A stretch of 7,849 nt of DNA from Acidimangrovimonas sp. (lineage in GTDB: Bacteria; Pseudomonadota; Alphaproteobacteria; Rhodobacterales; Rhodobacteraceae), in assembly GCA_030147905.1 (NCBI GenBank), contig JASBUM010000459.1, positions 1 through 7,849 on the forward strand, read 5' to 3'. The notes beneath the pieces are model-generated. The model ran no database searches and had not been told where the DNA came from. It worked only from the letters and a program-made list of their open reading frames with translations. Position numbers and translations under genes: made by a program. Positions 1-6,621 of the stretch are shown piece after piece. Position 1 is the stretch's first letter. Every line of letters starts with the position of its first letter.

Positions 1-1407
<1,407 letters not shown>

Positions 1408-1436
1408 CCCTTGGTGCGCCGACGGCGCAGCAAGGG
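1408..1436 (+). terminator. Hairpin abutting the cpdB stop, probable terminator
   Basis: The base after the cpdB TGA begins an inverted repeat: CCCTTG (1408-1413), G, TGCGCC (1415-1420), loop GAC, GGCGCA (1424-1429), G, CAAGGG (1431-1436). This gives 12 base pairs interrupted by one G/G mismatch, with a 3-nt loop. No T-run follows, so it is not a textbook intrinsic terminator. In a high-GC genome such hairpins often end or protect the 3' end of the transcript. The stem is seen directly; its function is inferred. Confidence 0.6.
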
Positions 1437-1491
1437 CGGCGCGGGCCGGGCCGGGCCGCGGGCGGGTGGTACAAATCCGGTTCGGGGCCTC

Positions 1492-1520
1492 TGGACCGCG
1501 TGGCTGGTCGTGCGTATAAG
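1492..1520 (+). promoter_or_regulatory. Predicted sigma70-type promoter for ileS
   Basis: A -35-like TGGACC (1492-1497, four of six matches to TTGACA) is separated by 17 bp from a -10-like TATAAG (1515-1520, five of six matches to TATAAT). The AT-rich -10 stands out in GC-rich flanks. Transcription would begin near 1527 and leave a leader of about 140 nt before the ileS ATG, including the hairpin at 1565-1594. This is a consensus match only. Confidence 0.45.
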
Positions 1521-1564
1521 CGCGTTATGAAGCGGCAATTCGCGATCATAGGTCGAATTATTTG

Positions 1565-1594
1565 CCCGGCGCTCTGAGTCATTCGGACGCCGGG
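1565..1594 (+). promoter_or_regulatory. Stable hairpin in the ileS 5' leader
   Basis: CCCGGCG (1565-1571) pairs with CGCCGGG (1588-1594). Inside it, TCTGA (1573-1577) pairs with TCGGA (1583-1587) through one G-U pair, leaving loop GTCAT and a single bulged C at 1572. The 12-bp stem sits about 73 nt before the ileS start, in the predicted leader. No poly-U run follows, so it does not look like a classical attenuator, and there is no T-box specifier architecture. It could affect mRNA stability or leader folding; no function is shown. Confidence 0.4.
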
Positions 1595-1653
1595 AAACCC
1601 TACTTTCGCGTCTTGGCCGCCGCGCGTGGCCGCCCTTCATCTCCACGAATTGC

Positions 1654-1658
1654 AAGGA
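1654..1658 (+). promoter_or_regulatory. ileS ribosome binding site that decides the start
   Basis: AAGGA lies 9 nt before ATG 1668-1670, a normal spacing. It would fall inside the coding region if the upstream in-frame GTG at 1626 were used. This and the MCADTP N-terminus favour the ATG at 1668. Confidence 0.7.
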
Positions 1659-1667
1659 CCGCATATC

Positions 1668-4550
1668 ATGTGCGCCGACACGCCTGCCCAAAGCCCTGAC
1701 TATCGCGATACCGTTTTCCTGCCGCAGACCGATTTCCCGATGCGTGCCGGCCTGCCCAGCCGCGAGCCCGAATGGCTGACCCGCTGGGAGCGGATCGGGA
1801 TCTACGACCGGCTGCGCGAGCGGGGCCGCGCCGAGGGCCGCAAGCCCTTCATCCTGCATGACGGCCCGCCCTATGCGAACGGTCATCTCCATATCGGCCA
1901 CGCGCTCAACAAGACGATCAAGGACATGATCGTGCGCAGCCATCAGATGATGGGACTGGATGCGCGCTATGTGCCGGGCTGGGATTGCCACGGCCTGCCG
2001 ATCGAATGGACGATCGAGGAACAATACCGCGCCAAGGGCCTGAACAAGGACGATGTCGATATCGTCGCCTTCCGCCAGGAATGCCGCAAATTCGCCGAAG
2101 GCTGGGTCGACATCCAGCGCGCGGAATTCCAGCGTCTCGGCATCACCGGCAAATGGGACGATCCCTATCTGACCATGGCCTTTCACGCCGAGGCAGTGAT
2201 CGCCGGCGAATTCATGAAATTCCTGATGAACGGCACGCTTTATCAGGGGTCGAAACCGGTGATGTGGTCGCCGGTGGAAAAGACCGCCCTGGCCGAGGCG
2301 GAGGTCGAATATCACGACAAGGAAAGCCCGACGATCTGGGTCAAGTTCCGGGTCGAAGCGCTGCGTAGCGAGACAACCGATACGATGGGCAGGCACCACC
2401 ATTCCGTGATGGCTGCCGAGAGTATCGGCCTATCGAATACCTATGTGGTTATCTGGACCACAACGCCCTGGACCATCCCGTCCAACAGGGCGGTGGTCTA
2501 CGGCGCGGACATCGCCTATGGCCTTTACGAAGTCACCGGTCGGCCCGAGCAATGCTGGGCCCGGATCGGCGATCGCTACATCCTCGCCGACAATCTCGCC
2601 GCCGACGTGATGGCGCGGGCGCGGCTCGACGAGGGGATGTATCGCCGCCTGCGCGATGTCGCCGTGGATGAGCTGGCGGGGCTGGAGCTGGCCCATCCGC
2701 TGGCCGGTGCCGAGGGCGCGCAGGGCGAATGGGACGATCTGCGCGATTTTCGCGCGGCCGATTTCGTCACCGATACCGAGGGCACCGGCTTCGTCCATTG
2801 CGCGCCCAGCCACGGGATGGAGGAATACGAGCTTTACCGCGGCCTCGGCATGCTCGACCGGGTCATCACCTATAACGTGATGGATGACGGCAGCTTCCGG
2901 CCCGATCTGCCCTTCTTCGGCGGCAAGATGATCCTCAAGCCGAACGGCAAGGAAGGCGACGCCAACGCCGCCGTCATCGACAAGCTGGCCGAGGCGGGCG
3001 GCCTGCTGGCGCGCGGCCGGATCAAGCATTCCTATCCCCATTCATGGCGCTCGAAAGCGCCGGTGATCTACCGCAACACGCCGCAATGGTTCGCCGCGAT
3101 CGACGCCAGGCTGAACGATGGCATGGGGCAATATGGCGACACGATCCGCACCCGCGCCCTGACCTCGATCGACGAACTGGTACGCTTCACCCCGCGTTCG
3201 GGGCGCAATCGTCTGCACAGCATGATCGAGAACCGCCCCGATTGGGTGCTGTCGCGTCAGCGCGCGTGGGGCGTGCCGCTGACCTGTTTCACCAGGAAGG
3301 GCGCGCTGCCGACGGATCCCGAATATCTCTTGCGCGACGAACGGGTGAACGCCCGGATCGTCGCCGCGTTCGAGGAAGACGGCGCCGATATCTGGTATGA
3401 TCCGGGCTTCAAGGCGCGGGTGCTCGACGGCATCGCCGACCCGGACGCCTATACCCAGGTCTTCGACGTGCTCGACGTGTGGTTCGATTCGGGCTCCACC
3501 CATGCCTTCGTGCTGCGCGACCGCGCGGACGGCGTCGCCGACGGCATTGCCGATGTCTATATGGAAGGCACCGACCAGCACCGGGGCTGGTTCCATTCCT
3601 CGCTCTTGCAAGCCTGCGGCACCAAGGGGCGCGCGCCCTACCGCAATGTGGTGACCCATGGCTTCACGCTCGACGAGAAGGGCATGAAGATGTCCAAATC
3701 GCTCGGCAACACGATCCTGCCCGAACAGGTCATCAAGCAATATGGCGCCGATATCCTGCGGCTGTGGGTGGCGCAAAGCGATTACACCGCCGATCAGCGG
3801 ATCGGCCCCGAGATCCTCAAGGGCACGGCCGACAGCTACCGCCGCCTGCGCAATTCGCTGCGCTTCATCCTCGGCAATATCGCCGGGTTCGAGCCCGCCG
3901 AACGGGTGGCCCCCGAGGCGATGCCGGAACTGGAGCGCTGGGTGCTGCACCGGCTGGCGGAACTGGATGGCGAGGTGCGCGCGGGCTATGCCGCCTTCGA
4001 TTTTCAGGGCGTGTTCCAGAAATTGTTCCAGTTCTGCACCGTCGATCTTTCGACCCTGTATTTCGATGTGCGCAAGGACGCGCTTTATTGCGACGCCGCC
4101 GACAGCCCGCGCCGGCGCGCGGCGCGGACCGTGCTTGATCTGCTCTTTCACCGGCTGGTGACCTGGCTCGCGCCGATCCTCGTCTTCACCATGGAAGACG
4201 TCTGGCTGGCCCGCTATCCGCAGGACGAAGGCTCGGTCCATCTTCAGGACATGCCCGAAACCCCGGCGGCGTGGCGCGATCCGGCCCTGGCCGGGAAATG
4301 GGCGCAGATCCGGCAGGTGCGCCGCGTCGTTACCGCCGCGCTGGAGGTGCAGCGCAGCGCCAAGGTGATCGGCGCGAGCCTCGAGGCGGCGCCGGTGGTC
4401 CATGTCGCCGATGCCGAGGTGCTGGCGCTGCTCAAACGGGTGGATTTCGCAGATCTGTGCATCACCTCGGACATTGTGCTCAGCGCCGATCCGATGCCGA
4501 ACGAAGCCTTCCGCCTGCCGGAAGTGCCGGGCGTCGGCGTGGTGTTCTAG
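1668..4550 (+). CDS. ileS: Isoleucyl-tRNA synthetase, stopped by TAG before its C-terminal zinc-binding peptide
   Basis: This cytoplasmic class Ia synthetase charges tRNA-Ile with isoleucine and edits misactivated valine. The ATG at 1668 is chosen for its AAGGA site, giving 960 residues. Domains in order: Rossmann catalytic core with HIGH at 75-78 and WDCHGLPIE; CP1 editing domain with TTPWTIPSN (265-273) and GTGFVH (372-377); second half of the catalytic core with DQHRGWFHSS and KMSKS (674-678); then the helical anticodon-binding domain. The frame ends at TAG 4548-4550 after VPGVGVVF. Bacterial IleRS of this type normally continues into a CxxC...CxxC zinc peptide, which is present in frame just downstream (4551-4655). 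Full length would be 995 residues. Other oddities: E386 occupies the place of the conserved editing aspartate, and codons for about residues 232-275 differ from the rest. Gene identity is certain. Whether the product really ends at 4550 is open: sequencing error, amber mutation or readthrough. Confidence 0.95.
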   Translation: MCADTPAQSPDYRDTVFLPQTDFPMRAGLPSREPEWLTRWERIGIYDRLRERGRAEGRKPFILHDGPPYANGHLHIGHALNKTIKDMIVRSHQMMGLDARYVPGWDCHGLPIEWTIEEQYRAKGLNKDDVDIVAFRQECRKFAEGWVDIQRAEFQRLGITGKWDDPYLTMAFHAEAVIAGEFMKFLMNGTLYQGSKPVMWSPVEKTALAEAEVEYHDKESPTIWVKFRVEALRSETTDTMGRHHHSVMAAESIGLSNTYVVIWTTTPWTIPSNRAVVYGADIAYGLYEVTGRPEQCWARIGDRYILADNLAADVMARARLDEGMYRRLRDVAVDELAGLELAHPLAGAEGAQGEWDDLRDFRAADFVTDTEGTGFVHCAPSHGMEEYELYRGLGMLDRVITYNVMDDGSFRPDLPFFGGKMILKPNGKEGDANAAVIDKLAEAGGLLARGRIKHSYPHSWRSKAPVIYRNTPQWFAAIDARLNDGMGQYGDTIRTRALTSIDELVRFTPRSGRNRLHSMIENRPDWVLSRQRAWGVPLTCFTRKGALPTDPEYLLRDERVNARIVAAFEEDGADIWYDPGFKARVLDGIADPDAYTQVFDVLDVWFDSGSTHAFVLRDRADGVADGIADVYMEGTDQHRGWFHSSLLQACGTKGRAPYRNVVTHGFTLDEKGMKMSKSLGNTILPEQVIKQYGADILRLWVAQSDYTADQRIGPEILKGTADSYRRLRNSLRFILGNIAGFEPAERVAPEAMPELERWVLHRLAELDGEVRAGYAAFDFQGVFQKLFQFCTVDLSTLYFDVRKDALYCDAADSPRRRAARTVLDLLFHRLVTWLAPILVFTMEDVWLARYPQDEGSVHLQDMPETPAAWRDPALAGKWAQIRQVRRVVTAALEVQRSAKVIGASLEAAPVVHVADAEVLALLKRVDFADLCITSDIVLSADPMPNEAFRLPEVPGVGVVF

Positions 4551-4655
4551 CGCGCCGAGGGCGAGAAATGCGAACGCTGCTGGAAGATCCTGCCCGATGT
4601 CGGCCGGCACAAGCACCCCGGCACCTGCGGGCGTTGTTCGACGGTGCTGGGCTAG
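4551..4655 (+). other. In-frame continuation of ileS: detached C-terminal zinc-finger peptide
   Basis: Reading on in the ileS frame past TAG 4548-4550 gives 34 codons with no further stop until TAG 4653-4655. The peptide begins RAEGEKCERCWKILPDV and holds C968, C971, C987 and C990 (numbered as full-length IleS) in a C-x2-C-x15-C-x2-C arrangement, ending STVLG. This is the zinc-binding module that closes E. coli-type IleRS, where work on the E. coli enzyme showed the C-terminal zinc peptide matters for aminoacylation. No plausible separate start codon precedes it, so it can only be made as part of IleS. Its perfect preservation argues that the upstream TAG is very recent, artefactual or read through. 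The second TAG shares CTAG (4652-4655) with the stop of the convergent gene. Confidence 0.85.
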
Positions 4656-5203
4656 GGCGCGCGCGGCGGCCGCGGCGCGCCCGATCGCGCCGCGCCTGGC
4701 CCCCTCTTGGGCATTGCCGGTAGATCGGTCGGCGCGGGCTGGGCGCCGAAACCGGTCAGCAGGGCGTGGACCTGTCCGCGATGGTGGGTTTGGTGGTTGA
4801 AGAGCTGGATCACGCAAAGCGTTTTGGGCATTTCGATCCGCCCCGCGCCGCCCGGGGGATACCATGCGACGTTTCCTGCTAGATCCCGCCCGCCAAGCCG
4901 CTTCGCCCAGCTTTCGATTTCCGCGTCGCGCCGGACGCGCAGCGCCTTGAATTCCGGCCAGGCCGTGGGCTGTGTCAGCGAATGGGTGATACGGTCGTGC
5001 GGGCGTTCATCGCCTAGGATGCGCGCCAACATCAGGGCATCCGCCCAGTAGAGATGGTTTAGCGTCGCCGCGATCGATTTGAAGAAGGCGCCGCGGTCGG
5101 CCCAGCGCTGGCGATCGCTCAAACCATCCGCGGCGGCGATCAGGGATTGGTTCTGCCAGCGATTGTAGGCCGCCATCAGGCGGCAATATTCGACGGTAAT
5201 CAT
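4652..5203 (-). CDS. DinB-family (YfiT/DinB four-helix) putative metal-dependent protein
   Basis: The 183-residue product starts at ATG 5203-5201 (MITVEYCRLMAAYNRWQNQ). GAGG lies 6 nt upstream, which decides the start although the frame stays open much further. The DinB/YfiT superfamily signature is clear: N-terminal YNRW, LNHLYWAD with H50, and near the end LFNHQTHHRGQ with H137 and H141. These three histidines are the expected divalent-metal site of the four-helix bundle. GAQPAPTDLPAM then closes the conserved domain. Roughly 20 further residues, rich in Pro, Arg, Gly and Ala, form a low-complexity tail whose codons coincide with the GC-rich hairpin at 4655-4682. Family members include DNA-damage-inducible proteins and thiol-dependent transferases, but most are uncharacterised, so no reaction is assigned. 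The gene is convergent with ileS and divergent from ogt. Its TAG stop (4654-4652) interlocks with the TAG at 4653-4655. Confidence 0.85.
   Translation of the reverse strand: MITVEYCRLMAAYNRWQNQSLIAAADGLSDRQRWADRGAFFKSIAATLNHLYWADALMLARILGDERPHDRITHSLTQPTAWPEFKALRVRRDAEIESWAKRLGGRDLAGNVAWYPPGGAGRIEMPKTLCVIQLFNHQTHHRGQVHALLTGFGAQPAPTDLPAMPKRGPGAARSGAPRPPRAP
4655..4682 (+). terminator. GC-rich hairpin at the second ileS stop, candidate terminator
   Basis: GGGCGCGC (4655-4662) pairs with GCGCGCCC (4675-4682). Inside, GCGG (4663-4666) pairs with CCGC (4670-4673), leaving loop CGG and a bulged G at 4674. The 12-bp stem begins on the last base of the second TAG, much as the hairpin after cpdB abuts its stop. 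No T-run follows on either strand. It lies inside the 3' end of the convergent DinB-family gene, so coding constraint and general GC richness could partly explain it. Confidence 0.4.
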
Positions 5204-5434
5204 CGGGGACCTCGATCCGGGGGAGGGTTGGGCTGGCGCGCGCGAGGCCCGAACGGCCCGTGGCGGCCGGGGGGCGGCGCCTTCGCCGCAGCGGGCGCGT
5301 CGGCGTCGGTGCGAGCGTAACCGAAACCGCCGCGACCGGGCAACGGGTTTTCCCGCCGGCCGCGCGCGGCAGATCGGGCGGCTATGCGCCGAATTCGGGT
5401 TTCCCGCCGCCGCCGCTTGCGGCACCATCGTGTC
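5204..5434. other. Divergent intergenic region between the DinB-family gene and ogt
   Basis: These 231 bp must hold the promoters of both flanking genes, but no convincing -35/-10 pair is visible on either strand. Structures seen are a hairpin GCGGCG-CCTT-CGCCGC (5274-5289), a perfect 10-bp palindrome CCGAATTCGG (5389-5398), and the repeated CGGG...CCCGCCG motif described separately. The region is extremely GC-rich, so short GC inverted repeats are expected by chance. No small gene with a credible ribosome site was found. Confidence 0.5.
5344..5409 (+). repeat. Pair of near-identical inverted motifs upstream of ogt, possible operator
   Basis: CGGGTTTTCCCGCCG (5344-5358) and CGGGTTTCCCGCCG (5396-5409) differ only by one T in the central T-run. 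Each contains CGGG facing CCCG. Their starts are 52 bp apart, close to five helical turns, so the two would lie on the same face of the DNA. They sit about 90 and 40 bp before the ogt ATG. They could be a paired regulator site shared by the divergent genes, or chance in GC-rich DNA. Confidence 0.3.
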
Positions 5435-5923
5435 ATGGACATCGCCCGTTTCGATACACCGACCGGCCCGGTCGCCGTCACCGCGGATGCCGGCGCAATT
5501 ATCTCTTTGACCTGGGCGGGCGGGGCGCGGCCGGCGGCGGATGATGCCACCGCTGCGAATCTTGGCGCCGAGGCCGAGCTTCTGGCCGAGGCGGGGCGGC
5601 AGCTCGCGGCCTATTTCGCCGGGCGCTTGCACGATTTCGATCTGCCTCTGGCGCCCAGGGCCAACGAATTCCAGCGTCGCTTCTACGCGGCTTTGCGTGC
5701 CATTCCCTTCGGCGAGACCCGCCGCTACGGCGAGATCGCCCAGGAAATGGGGGTTTCGGCCCAGGCCATCGGCCAGGCTTGCGGCGGCAATCCGATCCCG
5801 ATCTTCATTCCCTGCCACCGGGTTCTGGCCGCGCGCGGCCTTGGCGGCTTTTCCGGCGGCACCGGGGTCGAGACCAAGGTCGCGCTGCTGCGTCTCGAGG
5901 GCGCGGCGGGGCTCTTGATCTAG
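5435..5923 (+). CDS. ogt: Methylated-DNA--[protein]-cysteine S-methyltransferase (O6-alkylguanine repair)
   Basis: The 162-residue suicide repair protein transfers the alkyl group from O6-alkylguanine in DNA to its own cysteine. ATG 5435 (MDIARFDTPTGPVAVTAD) is preferred over the in-frame ATG at 5384, whose extra 17 residues are arginine-rich and lie in the repeat region. No strong ribosome site is seen. Residues 1-70 form the N-terminal ribonuclease-like domain. The C-terminal alkyltransferase domain has PFGETRRYGEIA (91-102, with the Tyr98 that helps flip the base), GNPIP (N119), the active-site PCHRV (C127), and the distal Glu of RLEG (E155). The position of the family's arginine finger, 17 residues before the cysteine, is Gln110 instead. 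There is no separate Ada-type N-terminal domain, so this is Ogt-like. It diverges from the DinB-family gene and converges on pcs; its TAG interlocks with the pcs stop at CTAG 5920-5923. Confidence 0.92.
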   Translation: MDIARFDTPTGPVAVTADAGAIISLTWAGGARPAADDATAANLGAEAELLAEAGRQLAAYFAGRLHDFDLPLAPRANEFQRRFYAALRAIPFGETRRYGEIAQEMGVSAQAIGQACGGNPIPIFIPCHRVLAARGLGGFSGGTGVETKVALLRLEGAAGLLI

Positions 5924-6621
5924 GCGTCGACCCGGCGCTGCGGCACGATCTGCTGGGCGATGCCGGCAAAGAGCAGGTAGACGCTTGTGAGCAGCAGGCC
6001 CGCGTGCACGCCCGCGCCGGCGGCGAAATTCGTCCATGCCGACCACCCGGCGAAGATCGTCCACGCGAGGGCCATCGGCAGCGAAAGCCAGCGCCACCGC
6101 TGTGTCCGTACCGGATGGATGAACTTCAGCGGCGAGAACATCGCGGCCGCCAGGATAAGGATGAGCCCAAGCGTGACCGCCGGCTCGGGCTTGAGCGCGA
6201 AGACCACCACGGCCAGCATGTTCCAGCAGCCCGGGAAGCCGGCAAAGGAATTGTCCTTGGTCTTCATCCGCGTATCGGCGAAATAGACGACGCTGCCATA
6301 GCTGATCGCGATGATCGCGAGCCATCCCGCCCAGCCCGGCATCAGGCCGGACTTGAACAGCGCATAGGCCGGGATGAACACATAGGTCAGGTAGTCGATG
6401 ATCAGGTCGAGCAGAACGCCGTCGATCTGTGGCGCATGGGTCTTGACCGCGAAGCGCCGTGCCAGCGGACCGTCGAGCCCGTCAACGACGAAGGCCGCGA
6501 CCAGCCACAGAAACATCAGCGACCATTTCGCCTCGGCGGCTGCGAGCATGGCGAAAGTGGCGAAGACGGCCCCGGTGGCGGTGAAGAGATGGACGGCGAA
6601 GGCGAGCTGCTTGTCGGTCAT
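5920..6621 (-). CDS. pcs: Phosphatidylcholine synthase (CDP-diacylglycerol:choline phosphatidyltransferase)
   Basis: The 233-residue inner-membrane enzyme starts MTDKQLAFAVHLFTATGAVF at 6621. It condenses CDP-diacylglycerol with choline to phosphatidylcholine and CMP, the one-step bacterial route known from rhizobia and relatives. The CDP-alcohol phosphotransferase motif is complete in the form typical of Pcs: D47-x2-D50-G51-x2-A54-R55, then 12 residues, G68-x3-D72-x3-D76. The DG-x2-AR-x12-G spacing separates Pcs from PgsA and PssA, which have a shorter gap. Several hydrophobic segments follow the usual plan (about residues 10-30, 34-48, 74-90, 98-114, 133-143, 148-163, 182-196 and 204-222). 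Length matches the family at about 240 residues. Its ATG overlaps the xerC TGA by 4 nt (6618-6621), and no clear ribosome site is seen, which suggests translational coupling. Its TAG overlaps the ogt stop. The longer open frame upstream lies in xerC and is not coding. Confidence 0.93.
   Translation of the reverse strand: MTDKQLAFAVHLFTATGAVFATFAMLAAAEAKWSLMFLWLVAAFVVDGLDGPLARRFAVKTHAPQIDGVLLDLIIDYLTYVFIPAYALFKSGLMPGWAGWLAIIAISYGSVVYFADTRMKTKDNSFAGFPGCWNMLAVVVFALKPEPAVTLGLILILAAAMFSPLKFIHPVRTQRWRWLSLPMALAWTIFAGWSAWTNFAAGAGVHAGLLLTSVYLLFAGIAQQIVPQRRVDA

Noticed and set aside
1439..1468. Repeated GGGCC run after the cpdB hairpin as a repeat element
   Set aside because: It is three short copies in extremely GC-rich sequence, with no wider repeat unit.
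1527..1667. T-box riboswitch in the ileS leader
   Set aside because: No T-box consensus or specifier stem is seen. The class is not expected in alphaproteobacteria, and the leader is short.
4548..4550. Pyrrolysine insertion at the ileS amber codon
   Set aside because: Pyrrolysine is known mainly from methylamine-using archaea and a few anaerobic bacteria. No pyl gene is in the window, and nothing about IleRS calls for this residue.
3042..4865. A 607-codon minus-strand frame opposite ileS
   Set aside because: It lies antisense to the well-supported ileS, its composition (Arg, His, Gly, Ala, Asp) is that of an antisense shadow, and it has no recognised domain.
4652..6325. A 557-codon open frame on the minus strand
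   Set aside because: Only its last 183 codons (from 5203) show a protein family. The rest runs antisense through ogt and into pcs and is an open frame caused by high GC.
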